Assembly: GCA_963921825.1 (NCBI GenBank)
Contig: OY997595.1
Span: 12,765,228-12,829,227, forward strand
Direction: 5' to 3'
Origin: Erodium maritimum
Lineage: Eukaryota; Streptophyta; Magnoliopsida; Geraniales; Geraniaceae
Length of the DNA: 64,000 nucleotides
The notes below the pieces were generated by a model. That model saw only the letters and a list, made by a program, of their open reading frames with translations, had not been told where the DNA came from and did not search any database. Positions 1-12,352 of the stretch are shown here, piece by piece (position 1 is the first letter of the stretch; each line of letters starts with the position of its first letter). The translations under genes were made by a program, and so were the position numbers.

Positions 1-80
1 TTTTTTTGCAACTATCAAAGAAGAGGGCTAGAATTGCAAAAAGTGAACACCTCAGATTACTTTTTTGCAATTATCGTTAT
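1..80. mobile_element. End of a small inverted-repeat element (MITE-like), cut by the window edge
   Basis: The first 80 bases read, on the minus strand, as a terminus starting GATAATTGCAAAAAAGTA, followed about 40 bases further in by TAGCCCTCTT and a second TTGCAAAAAA motif. The same order of motifs occurs in the left arm of the element at 50553-50907, so these are two copies of one family. This copy lies in an intron of the SPL1/SPL12-like gene, just downstream of the exon ending at 112. The rest of the element is outside the window. Confidence 0.6.
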
Positions 81-111
81 CCGAAGTAAGCAAGTTCAGT
101 GAAATAATTAC

Positions 112-3100
112 CATTCCAGGATCATCAGTTAGTGCGTCGAGCACTTCTTCAGAACCATCTTTACCAGCTGCAATGTGAAGAGGAGTCAAGCCAGCAGGGC
201 CTACAACATCAGGTCTAAATAAGCTCTCCGCCACTGACTTCCATTCGGATTGCAGGGCATATCTCAAAAGAAGCTCGACCAGAGGCCTACAGTTTCTTCT
301 AACGGCTCTGTGCAAGAGACCCATCTCCGATAACGCAAGGTGCGGGGAAGAGTGCTCCCCAGGCCCCACGTTTCCGTCAAGTAGAACATCCAAGAGCTTT
401 TTCACTACAGCACACCAGTCATGGTCCATGGAGAACTCCATAAGCCACTTGTACCGTTCTAAAGGGAATGGGTCGGTATTAGGATCCGACTGACCCAACC
501 TAGTCTTTAAATTACATCTATGCAGAAGCCACCCCATTTCCTGTAGGAAGTCCATGGCCCGATCCTTGACTTCTATTTTTCCGGTTTGCACAGCATCTGC
601 ATCAGTAGACTCCAACACACTCTCCAGCATTCGAATCTCTGAACATACACTTTCCTCTGCAACTATGAAAGGAAAGAAGCTGCTACTGAGGCCATGATCT
701 TCAATCTGGAGAAATTTAAACAAAGCAAACCTCTCAGCTTAAAACAAGCTTACCAAAACGAATATCAATCTTGCTGAAAACAACATAGGGATCAGATGAG
801 TGAACAACCAGAAATAATTGGAGCATGCATAAAATTGTATGAAACTGCATAAAACTTTTGCCTGATGTGAACTTGTATAAGTAAAGAAAAAAAAATGAGA
901 TTCTGAAATTAAATCTGTAATGTTTCTATCACTGGTTTTCTCCCTCCATTCTCGGGTTGTCTTAATCAGATATAATAAACTCGGATGCCTTTAACCATCA
1001 GATACCGAACTTCACAGAACCAATTTCTGAACTCTGATGCAACCTGGTTTCCCCAATATAAATAGAGAGCAACACAACATAGCTTATCAATTAGTAAAAT
1101 CCTGATCAGTACCAAGTCGTCAGGTATCGCATGACAGGATGAAATTCTGTATGCAAGAAACCATTCCTTAAAAGTTAAGCAAGTTCAGGTGCCACAATTA
1201 TAAGCTCTATAATATAGTAATAGAGATGAAAGATAAAGCACCTCAAAAAAACCTCGTCCTATCACTTTTGGAATTGAACAAGTGAAGGTAACACATTGAA
1301 GATCATCATGCTCCTCAATCTCATCATCGCCATCAGTTAACTCCTGAGCAGCTTCCTGAACCAGGTAATTCCCTTCTAATGCACAGAGTAATCTGGAAAA
1401 TGAACTTTTCAGATTAAGAAGCTATGGAGAATAATTTCAATATTACTCTCACAAATAATAAAACCAGACACCAAATTCCATATATAGTTCCATGTTGCTC
1501 TTAAGCCCTATGAAGAATGATGGGGAAAAATTACCATGATGACAAAAAATACCTTGAGGAAGGCCGGGACAGGTTAAAGCCTTTAACGGAAAACTGACCT
1601 CTCTCAGTAGAGGATATTGCAATGGGTTTGACACTTACGATTTCACCATACTTGATACTCTTGTGAGGTAAGCATGCGTCCACAACAACCTGACCTGTAT
1701 CACTGAAGCACTTAAGAATACATACTCTTTCTACGTGTTCTCACTTTTCAATTATACTGTCTCATCTGATTAAAAAAAACAAACTTTACAGGCCAAAGAC
1801 AGGCATACCATTGTATATAAATGCTATTTGATGCTGTACCCTTATATGTACCCATCCAGTCCTCCAGAAAGTATCATCTGAGATGTCCAGAAGCCTACTC
1901 AAACTAGAACCCAGATTGAAGCAAAGCTGCAAAGAGGCAATGAATACTCAAGTAATTAGACATGTTTATGGATGAAGAAATAAACTATCAAAGACAAGTC
2001 CATGATTTCAGCTTAATGCAAGCAAACATCTTACTTCCTCCCATGCAGCCTCATCCTGACAAAGATAAATAGTCAAAACAATACAGCCAGGCCTGATGTA
2101 GCTCTCGATATCAGAGGGACTGTGAGATAACCAATCAAGGATCTGGAGGTGCAAATGTCAAGAACATCAATACTATCACAGGAGGCAAATGCCAAATATT
2201 TACGATAAATTAATTTCCAATTGAATGGTACCTGTGCTCTCAAAACAAGAGGAAAATCATTTGGTTCTTTCCCAAATAATTTAAAAACGATGCGATCTGT
2301 ACGACTCTGAATTTAAGGGGAAAAAAGAAGTTAATAGGCGAAGAGCAACTTCATGTTGATATGTATGTTGTTGAGAAGAAAACTATAAATCAAGATATGA
2401 TACAATAAACAAACTTGAGCTAATTCACTAATATATGAACTAGGTCAGTTTTTTCACTTAGCAATGTTCCATTGCCCAGCTTGAGCTTTATTACTTTAGT
2501 CTTAGTGTACTGTTGCCTCCTATAATAAGCCTTATCTACCAAAAAAACAAAGAAAAATACATGTATGGAAAATTCACCTGAGCGTCTCCGTTGGAGCTAG
2601 AAGGTGACTGAGCAGAGGCTGAGTCTGAATTGCCACCTGTCTGAGGCGGACTGGAGTCTTGTTGTAACCATGACGGAGAGCTGGTCTTCAGATTTCCTGG
2701 GATGGATGGTCTGCCTATATCTTCTATGCAATCATCTGAGTCAACATATATGTCATTCAAATCAAAATTGTTCATCTTGATCCTCCCTGCATTACCATCT
2801 CTGACTTCTGAGTATGATGGAAGCCTGTCAAGAATTCCAGGTTTTACAGAAGATGGGGTTTGCATAAGTCCACTTCTAGCATCCTGTGTGCGTGCTCCTT
2901 GGTGTGGAATCTCAGATATAGATACTGATTGATGTTTGGGAGGTCTTGAAGAGCCATGAAGACCATTCGAGGGTAAAGTTGAAATTACTTCTGAGTTCCC
3001 AATTGAAGTCCTGTCATTTGCTGTGTCTTGAGGTTCCTGCAAGAGTGCAGACATGTTTTTCCCCCCTTGCTCGCCGGTATGAGCACCAAGGCTCCTCAAA

Positions 3101-4397
3101 ATATGAGTAAGCAGATCCTGATCTGTGGTCTGCTCTGACTTATTAGCTGCATTTCACAGATAGCATAATCACATATTCCATATATGCAAATACCAAAGCA
3201 CATTAAGGGCCAAGAAGGAATATAAAAGATGCTAATTAAGAACCTGACTACAAGTACTGTCATAGGAACATGGGCATACTCAATAAAACTAAGTACTATC
3301 ATCATGTTAGGAAAGTTAAGATATTGGAATTGTAACTAGTTATAGACTCCACAGGTACGTAAGGAGCACAAGCTAATAAACACGTTGACATTTCAGTATA
3401 GTACTATGAATTCTGGGGGTGGTTATCAACTAGGAAGCAATAACCTATGGTAAGCAGTAACTCATTAATTGGATTAAGTCTAATAGCCAGAGAAGTATAA
3501 GGTTACTTACAGTGCATGTTGGACAGTATCTTTAACAGACTTATCAATAAATAACCACTAGCCGGGTCATCATTAAGGGAACTTCCATTAACAACATTAT
3601 CAGGATTCGTTTTCCTCCTTCGTTTATTATGGCCAGCCAAACGCCTACGGCAACTTCTCTTCCCTTCATCAAACTCTTGAAGGACATGAAACCTGACAAT
3701 GAAATCATTAATTTGATGATCAAACTAATAGGTCTTGTAAGGTGTGCAATTAAATACTTGATAGATTATGAAATTCGTACCTACTACACTGCTGACAAAA
3801 GCGCTGCATAACATTTCCCACAAGTGCCCTACTCGCCTTGGAATGCATCTCGCAAACCTTGTGCCTTCTGTGGTAATCTTTGGCGCTGTTCAGATCTGCC
3901 CCACAGTCCTCTACCTGACAAACCGCACGGTTTGAAGAACCCCCAAACTTAGCCTTCTTCCCATTAGTCCCCTCCCAGTTCCCATCCTCCCTCTCAGTGA
4001 TGGTAAGAGCATGACCGTTGCCACCAAGCTTTAAAGCTAAGGTTGCCGCGGCATCTTCAGACAAATTGTTCTTCAAATCCCTGGGCCTTTTCCCTTTCTC
4101 AACTGCTGGATTCACTTCATATGAGCTAGAGGATGAGCTATTGGAATTGGACGATCCTGAAGCGCCTGGAGCTGGAATTCCAGAGCCAAGGGCGAGGGGG
4201 ATGAATTGGTGGTTCCTGGTATCTAAAGGCACTGGATTCAAACTCAGAGGGGTGGCCATGAAAAGATCACCATCCCATTTCCAATCATTCAAATCCCACT
4301 CCAGAGTCCTCTTCCCCACAGCCCTAAATTCCGCCGAACCCATGGTGTTGAAATGATGAGGATGAGCTTGAGCTTCACCTCCAAATCTAGCCTCCAT
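112..4397 (-). CDS. SPL1/SPL12: SBP-box transcription factor, SPL1/SPL12 type (3' end outside the window)
   Basis: Nuclear DNA-binding factor of the SQUAMOSA promoter-binding-like family, recognising GTAC-core sites. Exons that splice in frame: 4397-3781, 3692-3511, 3146-2578, 2306-2232, 2142-2035, 1926-1809, 1694-1553, 1392-1242 and 705-112. The start is ATG at 4397 ([10 protein letters not shown], then [11 protein letters not shown]). The SBP domain begins at Cys160 ([11 protein letters not shown]), holds its two zinc sites, and crosses the first intron inside [17 protein letters not shown]; the basic run [13 protein letters not shown] is the nuclear signal. The middle carries the [13 protein letters not shown] and [14 protein letters not shown] blocks typical of long SPLs. 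The last visible exon has an ankyrin-like segment ([13 protein letters not shown]). Such long (about 1000-residue) SPLs are, as known for the family, not miR156 targets. Assignment to SPL1/12 rather than SPL14 rests on the N-terminus. Further exons lie left of base 1. Confidence 0.92.
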
Positions 4398-4980
4398 GGA
4401 TCCGACCCAAAAATGTTAACTTTGATAATTGAAGGTCCAACCCAACCCAACCCCAACCCCAATCCCGAATCGAATTAAAACAGTACAAAAACCCCAGATT
4501 CCAGTGACAGATCAGAGCTCAGAAACCAATTCAGATCCCCTAAATCGAAAGAACTCTCCGAGTCTGACTAATCAGCCTCGCTTCTCCCCCAAAAGTCCAA
4601 AAACAGTACGGTAACGAATCCATGGTTACAATTAAGCGCAACCCACATACCCAATCAACACTAATCGAAAACCCAGTCCACCACTGAAGCACCACCCCCA
4701 AATTTCAACCACCCCACTGTTTGCATCCAAATGAGAAGAAGAAGAAGAAACATAATTACAAAAAAAATATTTAAACATTTGCAAAAAAGAAATTGAACCC
4801 AAAAAAGGCGAATCTTTGTTCAATAAGTGGTAGTTATACTCACAGAGAGTGATGAGAAGAGATCAAAGCTCCTGAGCTGAAAAGATGGCAGAGAGATCGG
4901 CGGCAAGAGGAGTTGTCGGAAGGGCACGAAACTCAAGGCCAGTTGGCTAAAGGTTCGGATGATGATGCCGATGTGATGTG
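4398..4980 (-). promoter_or_regulatory. 5' leader of the SPL gene, probably with a leader intron
   Basis: Upstream of the SPL start the minus strand has a good donor (CTCTCT/GTGAGTATAAC, exon edge at 4844), which suggests a first non-coding exon at about 4844-4980 and an intron covering most of 4400-4843. The acceptor was not fixed. A (GAA)n-like run lies near 4736-4747. Leader introns are usual in this family; the exact model is inference. Confidence 0.4.
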
Positions 4981-4989
4981 AAAATGAAC

Positions 4990-5955
4990 GTGCCTGGGTT
5001 TTGTTTCTGTGGTTTATTTTATTTCCCAGTACAGTTTAAAAAACAAATAATTAAAATAAAAATAATTACCCCAACACTATCACCACCGTTCACTACCATA
5101 GTGCCGTGAAGATCGTACCGCTCTGGACCCACGCACCCAACTGGTGGGACCCTCCGCACGCCGCGTGTCCCCCACCCTCCCCGATTAACCCAACCGAAAA
5201 CAATAAAAATAAAATTTCCCGGTACGACGTAGTATTAAATTATAATGATTGCCCAACAATTCATCGTGTGTACAGTAGCAGTCAAATTATGGACCCCACA
5301 TCTTATTATCTGGGCACTTTTAGTTTTAATAATAATAAATAGTTGATCCACAGTGGGTGCAGTAAACTGTAACACATGTGCTATAATTAGCTGCAAATAT
5401 TGGTGACAGAAACCTAACATGCATGGCTCCTTAAGTTTGAGGATTAGAGAATGATTAGGGGTCCGAAAGTAGATGGATCGGATGTTAAAGTAGGATGATA
5501 TATATTGAGGTTTAAGGTGGTCCTTAACGAGTTTACATAAAGTAAGTTCGGAAAATGTCATCATGTGTGAAAGTGAAGTACTCCTAATGTCAAATAACAT
5601 CTATAGCAAACCCTCTCGAAAAAGAAACATCTATAGCAAAAGGCGTAAAGACTCGATGAAATTATTCGTCGTCGATAAAATGTATTTTCTTGACGACTTG
5701 ACTTTGTAGCTATTCGATTAATTTAATATCATTTCATCGATGAGATCAGCAATGCAACAATTTAAGTTGTGATAGTTAATGACGACGCTACGTGGTACGT
5801 TCGTTTACTAAAGAGAGTCATTAAAGAATATTATCTTTTCGCTTCCTATATAACCAGAGATCGTCATTCTCATTTCACTTCTTGTTTTCCGATACTTCTT
5901 TTAAATTCATATTTATATCAACAGACATTCTCAAATTTTACAAGACATTCAATGT
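4990..5955. other. Intergenic AT-rich stretch without a recognisable gene
   Basis: No coding segment longer than chance was supported on either strand. A 15-base direct repeat (AACATCTATAGCAAA) occurs at about 5597 and 5627. A TATA-like TATATAA near 5849 precedes the small ORF at 5959. Confidence 0.5.
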
Positions 5956-5958
5956 TTA

Positions 5959-6135
5959 ATGGAATTTTTAGCATTAGAAACTTGGATGGATTCAGTGATT
6001 GCGTTAAATATGACACGCATGATGGAAGAAAATGTAATGAGCATGTTGAGCCGGCATCCAGAGCATCACATGTCTCTATTTCTAAAGGATGTGAAATATA
6101 AGACGAACGTCTCACAACTAACTATTGGTGTATGA
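5959..6135 (+). CDS. Small ORF of unknown function, possibly a transposase N-terminal relic
   Basis: A 58-codon frame starts at ATG 5959 (MEFLALETWMDSVIALN) and is rich in Met, Glu and Leu (TRMMEENVMSMLSRHPEHH). It sits about 110 bases downstream of a TATATAA box and a pyrimidine-rich leader, a layout that is at least promoter-like. The opening faintly resembles the short acidic or helical N-terminus of plant PIF/Harbinger transposases, but no DDE residues follow and the frame closes quickly. A 50-codon ORF in another frame, ATG at 5952, overlaps it. I do not recognise the protein; it may be chance. Confidence 0.2.
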   Translation: MEFLALETWMDSVIALNMTRMMEENVMSMLSRHPEHHMSLFLKDVKYKTNVSQLTIGV

Positions 6136-8476
6136 TGATCATATACAAGATGAGGAGAGACTTATTTCCTTTGCATAATCCATATCCTTGTGGGGAGAGA
6201 TCCATACTTCATGTAATGGTATGATGTTGGATCACGAAAATCAATACATGGATACATTTTTATGTTAGCTGGTAGGGATGTATCATAGAGAAATGTAAAC
6301 CAACCCGTAATTGCTATTTTAATTATGGAAGTTGAGTTTGTTTCTTATTTTGAGGTTACATCGTATGTTGTATGGATAATAGTTTTATTTTCGGGCTTAG
6401 AATCACATATTCTATCTCTTGGCCAATAAAGATACAGAGGAAACTCAGTTACAAACTTCTGGACTAAAAACAACAAAAGTGGTAGTTAAAATAAACACAT
6501 TGACATAAAGAATTTAGTCATAACAGAACGTGTTAAAGATAAAGCATTGGTCATTGGACTAGTTAATATGTTAGAGGGAGGTAGTCCAAATGCCCTTTTA
6601 TCCAATCGGCCTTCATGAGCATAAGCCTTTTGTGCTTTCTCACAAGCCCTTTTCTAGCCCTTCACTTTCTTGGGGGCCCGTCCTCTAGATTAGGTCATTG
6701 CTATAGGTCATTGCTATGTGATGAAGCTTAGTCCACTACCCTAAGAACAAGACCCTTTCAGGTCCCCACTTGATAGTAATGGGGGTTTGGTAGAATAGGT
6801 GTAAAGAGCATCCCAAAAGAGGTTACACATATCTCATTGCCAAGGTTAACTAAGATATGGAGTTGTGTGAAGTGAGATCCTCCTATTGCTTGATCCACAA
6901 CCACCCCTCGATCTGGGGCATTCCTTTTACCCACATGGGAGATGGTTGCTTAGTCAAGACAAAGAACTACAACGGGACAAATTTTCTTGTTGCGGAGGAA
7001 CGAGACCGAACGATCACTATTAGGGCCACATGGGAAATATTCAGAGTTGTCCGGGGGACGGCTTGGATACTTGGCATATGATCGTTCCATTTTATGTCAT
7101 CAGAACGAGGGTGCAAGGAGCATAAGTGGTTGGTGTATTGTGCAAGGTCGGGAGGATTCCCCGAGGTGGAAGGGACATAATGGGTGGGTCGTCCCAATAC
7201 ATCCGGGGGAGCATGGCAACTTTGGGACTCGTTGATTTCTTTAGGGAATCACTAAATAGTTGCGTGGACCAACCCTAGGATATGGGTGGGGTGATCTCGG
7301 AGCACATGGAATATTCAGCCACACCGAAAGCAGAAGTACGACAACCATTTGAACTAGATGCCAGCGCATATCAGTTTCAAATATCCCTTGAACTACAAGC
7401 GAAGGTCACGGTGCAACATACATGATTGGACATGAACCCAAAGGTAATGGACCCAACCCCAATTGTGGCTGCCTTCCTCGCTGCAATCATCTCCCACAAC
7501 TGGAATGTTCGGACCTCGAAAGGGAGATTGTAGGCGTGGACCCAGATCTACATGCGGTGAAAAATGAGCATCTCCGACTACATGCAGGGACATAGCTAGA
7601 CAATAGGGAACAACGTATGGTGGAAAGACCAGGGCCTCCTTCTTTTGATGTGATTAATTTCCATTTGCAAGGGGAGAGAATAACATGATGATGTTCTCAC
7701 CGATCAGTTTCACCACCATGTCTGAGGTATTCCAAGTATCTGTCATGATGTCGCATATCATGTTTTGGTTGGAGGGCTTGATAAGAGGATTTGGTCCTCC
7801 AAATCATACCCAAAATGAATGTCGTCCGCATCGAGGCCCGTTACCGTAGGGACGATGATGACCTCGCCATCATCTTTGTCAAGGGAGATTGTTCCCAATT
7901 GACCTTGGATGATCGCCAAGCCTTTCTCTTGGGGGTCATGGATCGTAATAGGGTCAAGTTAGAGGATGTGCTAAGAGGGAAGGGCGGAACCAAGGAAGGA
8001 GATGGGAGTCATAGGTTGGTAGAATGTAGAAAAGCATGAGGGGAGGGGGCAAGGAGCGCGTAGGAAAAATCTGAACAATCCATTTTTCTAAAGAGAACGG
8101 AGAGGAAACGTAGGCACGAATGGAATGCGTAAGGTTTTTATTTATTTATTTAATTATATTAAAAAAACAATTATTTACTAAAAGGTATATCATGAATTTT
8201 GGAAAATGTATCATGTGAAAGGCAAATCATGATTAAAACTTGGAAAGTTTTCGTATAGTTTTAAAGAGTAGATATAAAATTTAGTTCAAAATAAGATAGG
8301 CGAGAAAAATTTGTTGTAATTAAAATCTTAGAATAAAATGGTTAAACTATATTAACGAAATACGCATAATTGGAGGCATAAAAATTAAAATAATAGATTA
8401 TAATTTGAATTATCCTTCTAGATAGGGATGAACGCAACGATCTAGTCTAGAGTGATGACCGGCTTATCAACATTGT
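6136..8476. other. Long anonymous spacer, probably decayed repeat DNA
   Basis: No intact gene is visible. From about 6560 to 8060 the base composition is more balanced than in the flanks, and short frames occur on both strands (for example plus 7791-8039, containing RIEARYRRDDDDLAIIFVKG, and minus 7393-7593). None matches a family I know. The mix of short frames in all phases suggests an old transposon or retroposon body broken by indels. From 8130 to 8400 the sequence is plain AT-rich. Confidence 0.4.
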
Positions 8477-8676
8477 ATATGATCCTACATACACTACCGC
8501 TGGATAAGTTTTGGGCAACGAATCTTATTTTTTGCCTAAGAGTTGATATCTGTTGGCCAAGTACTTGGCCAACGCATGCATGAGTCGGGTAAAATTCGTG
8601 GTCCAAGTGAAAACCTGGGCCACGGATTCAATCCGTTGGCTTGTTTTTCTATCTGGGCCACGTATTCAATCCGTTG

Positions 8677-8944
8677 CCTAGCTTTAACACCTCACCCACG
8701 GATGGGATCCGTTGGTGAAGTTTACAACATGGCTCACGAATATTATCTATGACCTAGCTTTTTCACCTTAGCGTTGGATTGAATCCGTTGGTGAAGATTA
8801 CAACATGGCCCACAAATAGTATCTGTGGCTTAGCTTTTTCACCTCACCCACAGATTGGATCCGTGGGTGAAGTTTACAACATCCCCCATGGATAGTATAT
8901 GTGGCCTAGATTTCTCACCTCACCCATGGGTTGTATCCGTTTTT
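8677..8944. repeat. Tandem repeat with an exact 76-bp period, about 3.5 copies
   Basis: The motif CCTAGCTTT...CACCTCACCCA recurs at 8677, 8753, 8829 and 8905, spaced by exactly 76 bases each time. Units contain the palindromic GGATNNNATCCGT-type motif and GAAGNTTACAACAT. Units differ by substitutions but not by length, so the period has been kept while the sequence drifted. Confidence 0.85.
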
Positions 8945-9337
8945 CAAGTTACATGTCAGATTCAAGAAAAAAATAAATCCTACACCCAAACATGCACTGA
9001 ACCTGCATATCTAGGCTGTGATGTAATACGCAAACAGAGAAAATTGTAAATACCCGTACTACATTCACAAACGAGCAGTTAATCACATACAACTACAATA
9101 ACATTTATCCATAGTTTATGTTCAACAAATATAATGAATAAGTTTAACCAATACAAGTTTTAAGGCATTACGATGGGGGGGGGGGGGGGGTGACGAGATG
9201 GTTGATGCCGGGACAGTTGAAGCTGGGACAATTGATGAAGGGGAAGAATTTGACTAGGAGCGCATCATTGTTTCGAAGCATGCCTTCATCATCTCAGTCT
9301 GATTGGCTTGTAAGGAAGGTTGTACTTGGGCGGCTAT

Positions 9338-9634
9338 TTATGCCTCAATTTCCTTCTTCATAGCTTCAACCCTTTGTAGGTGTTGCTCCTCCATATGATA
9401 AATGCGAGCCCTTAACTTGTCCAGTTCTTCTGATGAACTGGTCGACCTCGCGCTGAAGGAACCACCACCATACAGACTCTCCCTCACTGTTGGGAGCTTA
9501 ATCATCTGCCCGAGCCTAGACTGCAGACTACCTTTCTGAGGTTTGCAGGTGATTAGCTGGAGGAGGGGAACCTCTTGCTCTAAACTAAGTGGCCTAACCA
9601 CTAAGGGGGAAGAATCCCCGCATTCCTCCAGCAT
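9338..9634 (-). pseudogene. Putative C-terminal fragment of a CACTA-type (Ptta/En/Spm) transposon protein
   Basis: The frame runs from PLVVRPLSLEQEVPLLQL through GSFSARSTSSSEELDKLRARI to a short coiled coil ending in HLQRVEAMKKEIEA. A Ser-rich linker followed by a short coiled coil near the C-terminus is what I recall for plant Transposase_24/Ptta proteins, and the position beside CACTA-like subterminal repeats agrees. No catalytic domain is present and the upstream exons are not recognisable, so it is at best a fragment. The functional assignment is inference from context. Confidence 0.35.
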
Positions 9635-9659
9635 CGACTAAGTCATCTCCTTCAGGGCG

Positions 9660-10260
9660 TCCTCCATCACCTTTCTGGCCTTAACTTGAAATACAACAAA
9701 TATCAAATCAAGACATAACAAACAACAAAGGAAACGATAATATTTAAATGAATATAAAAATCAATGACACTATTATTTCATAGTTTACATTATAAAAGTC
9801 AGCAATTGAGATAGACTATATGTTCAATCAATTGAAACAAGAATCAGAAACTATCATCCATGCATATCAATCAATTATTATGTTTTGTAAGCCACCAAAA
9901 TATGAAAATCAGAATCTAATTCCTTCTTAATTTGAAAAGTGTCCCTGAATAACAGCAATCAAGATCCACAATCAACATACCTAAACTATATGCATGAGAA
10001 TATATTATAGGGATAATTGAATTTTTTTACGGTGAACTATGTGTGTTTTGCAAAAACTTACGTTGAACTATTTTCCGTCTGCAAATTTGTTATCTTTCAC
10101 GGAATTTAGTCGTGTGACAGCCACATGACATCAACTATTTTTTTAGTAAAAACCCTATAGGTTTATTCACTGAAATTTTGGCAACATCAGTTTTGGAAAG
10201 TCAATGTGCAAGATAGTATAAGTCGACTTCCCAAGAGACGAAAATTACTCAGTTAGTCTT
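9660..10260. other. AT-rich spacer with one possible Mutator-like terminus at 10010
   Basis: Nothing coding is seen. From 10010 the sequence GGGATAATTGAATTTTTTT, followed by phrases such as GGTGAACTATG and CGTTGAACTATTTTCCGT, has the style of the GGG-starting terminal repeats found elsewhere in this window. No matching right end was found, so this would be a truncated or solo terminus. Confidence 0.3.
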
Positions 10261-10620
10261 TAGGGGGAGCAGGTTTCGTGCACTACACTCCTTTCCCTTG
10301 TGTAGGTTTTATCTCATGTGGTTTTTGCGAAAAGGTTTTTAAGAAGGTAGTTGTATGCACATCCAACTTACCTGAAGTTAGTGAATGGAAGAAATTAACA
10401 CTCTACTCGACAAGGTTTTGCTGACAACCTCTTTTGAGAAGTTAGTGTTCAAGATCGGAATGCATCGACTCAACCAGCAACCAATGTAACCTTGTCAATC
10501 ATCTGGGGGAGTAATGATCAGGGGGAGCAAAAATCGTGTGTTGTACTCGTTTTCCCTTACCCATGTTTTGTCCCATTAGGATTTCCTGAAAAGGTTTTTA
10601 ACGAGATAACATGTAACCCA
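10261..10620 (+). repeat. Two diverged copies of a copia-type 3' junction (polypurine tract plus LTR-like start)
   Basis: At 10263 and 10521 the motif GGGGGAGCA is followed by parallel text: a TACTC..TTTCCCTT block, then GTTTT.TC.CAT and GAAAAGGTTTTTAA.GA. In many plant Ty1/copia elements a GGGGGAG tract directly precedes a 3' LTR with this 'AGGTTTTGTCC...AAGGTTTTTAACGAG' style. Neither copy has an associated pol gene here. I read them as relics, possibly one duplicated junction. Confidence 0.45.
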
Positions 10621-11322
10621 CATAATATTTTTATGTATGGTGTTTCCCCTTGTGTTGTTGGATCAATTTATGGTCAAATCACATCGTTTGAAGTATCTGA
10701 TCTTTAGTCTATAAACAACTATATACCCTTTGTAATGGTCGTTAAAGAAAGAGTTGATTATGTTTACTTACTCTAACGTATATACGTATTATACATGCAC
10801 ACACTAACGTATAAAATCACAAATACATATAGTACTTTTTTTATACTTTCAAGATTTTAACAGATAGCTACACTAACCTATTTGTAAAAATTACATATAT
10901 ATACCCTTATCTACATACTAAATATAAAGCTTAGGATAAATATGTATAATTTTCAAAAATTGATATATATGTGTAATACATGTCATTATAAATAAACGTA
11001 ATTGTATCTACTAATTATATGAATTAAGAAGTTGCTTTGTTATGGTTTTCTCTGAGACACAGAGTCGTTGTACGAAGACAAGGCTATAATTATGCCATGG
11101 TTATTAGCATGACCTATAACATGGTTATGCTTCTATTTTCTATAAATCCTCTCTCTTGCACCTTTCCTATGGGTTCTGCGAGGTTTTTTTTAGGGTTTAT
11201 TTCGAACCGCCTCTAGCCACCGCGACTTTGGCTCCCTCCCGCCACCAACGAAGCGTCTCCCAGATCTTGTTCGGTACCCCTCTGCAATTTTGATTTTTTT
11301 CGTCTAGCTCACCTCGGCGTCA

Positions 11323-11526
11323 ATGGACCTCACCGCCTCGGAGCCCCGCGATCTCGTCGGCGTCTCTGAAGCCACCGCTGCTGTCTATAAAGCCGCAACT
11401 ACCGTCTCTGAAGCCCTAGCTGCGTCTCTAATGTCGATGCCACCATCTCTGACGCCACCGGCACGTTCTCTTCCCTGGCTTCCACCACCGCGTCTTCCTC
11501 GACCCCTCTCTCGATTATGGATTTGA
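11323..11526 (+). CDS. Hypothetical short ORF downstream of a TATA-like box
   Basis: A 67-codon frame begins MDLTASEPRDLVGVSEAT and turns into a Ser/Pro/Leu-rich tail. A CTATAAATCC box lies near 11141 and the leader contains AGGGTTT, so the region looks like the start of a transcribed unit. However, the frame ends at 11526 and no family is recognised. The local GC-rich patch (11160-11520) stands out against AT-rich flanks and could be the 5' end of a truncated gene or retroposon. Coding status is uncertain. Confidence 0.25.
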   Translation: MDLTASEPRDLVGVSEATAAVYKAATTVSEALAASLMSMPPSLTPPARSLPWLPPPRLPRPLSRLWI

Positions 11527-11529
11527 CAA

Positions 11530-12350
11530 ATCGAGTGGATCTTTTTTATTTTTTTAAATTTTGTCTTTGCATTGTCAATTACTCCTTTTGAAAATGATGA
11601 CAATAGGTTCGGTCGCACTATACAAAGTATATAACAACTATGCAATACTTTGAGCAGCAGTCATCAGTTTTGACGTAGTTTAGTTTTTATTTCAATTCGC
11701 TGTTACGGTACCTCAAATACCGCATATGTCGGTTCACTTGTCTATGTGTAGAAAAACTTTCGGAGCTCGATACCTTATAATAGCTCTTTTAATTTCTATT
11801 TAATAATATATGATTACCGTTTAGTCAAAAATAAATCAATAAACATAATTAACTTTTAAAGAAATGTGATGAAACGTATGTTTGAGAGACCGACAACATT
11901 GAGGCAACCAAAAGTACTCTATGTTTGTTTGTTTCAACAAGTTTACGAAAGATTTATTTTACTGGATTCAGATAATAATATTATTTTATTTCACACCAAA
12001 ATGGTAATTATGACGAATTCGAACAAGATATTTTAACGAATAGAAACCGAACCTTTCCCTGAGAGCTGACTCTGCACTCAATCGTATTGGCAAAAGAGAA
12101 GTTCCGTTAGAAAAAAAAAACGGTATGAAGATTGCTTAAAAATGAGTCAAAAGCGTAAGCGCGTAAACGAATCATCTCAAGACACGTGTAATGAAACGCT
12201 TACGTAACACAAAAGAGCCCTGGTAAAGAAACGTTCAAACGTTGACGGTGGAGTCAAGTCCGGCAGCCCCACCCAAACACACCGTCTATTTTAATATTCC
12301 GATTATAGTAATATTATCTTAATATTAGAATAAGTTCATGGTATTTAATA
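11530..12350. other. Spacer without recognised genes
   Basis: AT-rich sequence with no supported exon or repeat boundary. It leads into the promoter of the kinase gene. Confidence 0.5.
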
Positions 12351-12352
12351 AG

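Larger units (their letters stand above)
8490..9640 (-). mobile_element. CACTA (En/Spm)-like element: terminal CACTA motif, subterminal repeats and a decayed ORF end
   Basis: The sequence CACTACCGCTGG at about 8491 is followed by many copies of short mirror motifs of the type CACGGATTCAATCCGTTGG. Such subterminal repeats are characteristic of plant CACTA elements. Farther in, the minus-strand frame 9634-9338 could be the end of an element-encoded protein. The second terminus, with TAGTG, and the 3-bp target duplication were not found, so the right border is only the extent of recognised content. A 16-G run lies at 9175-9190. Confidence 0.5.

Noticed and set aside
3629-3811. 60-codon plus-strand ORF over the SPL gene
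   Set aside because: Antisense to the SBP-domain exon 2 and intron 1 of the SPL gene; chance frame.
10010-10160. Complete Mutator-like element starting GGGATAATTG
   Set aside because: No reverse-complement end was found downstream, so only a possible single terminus is noted.
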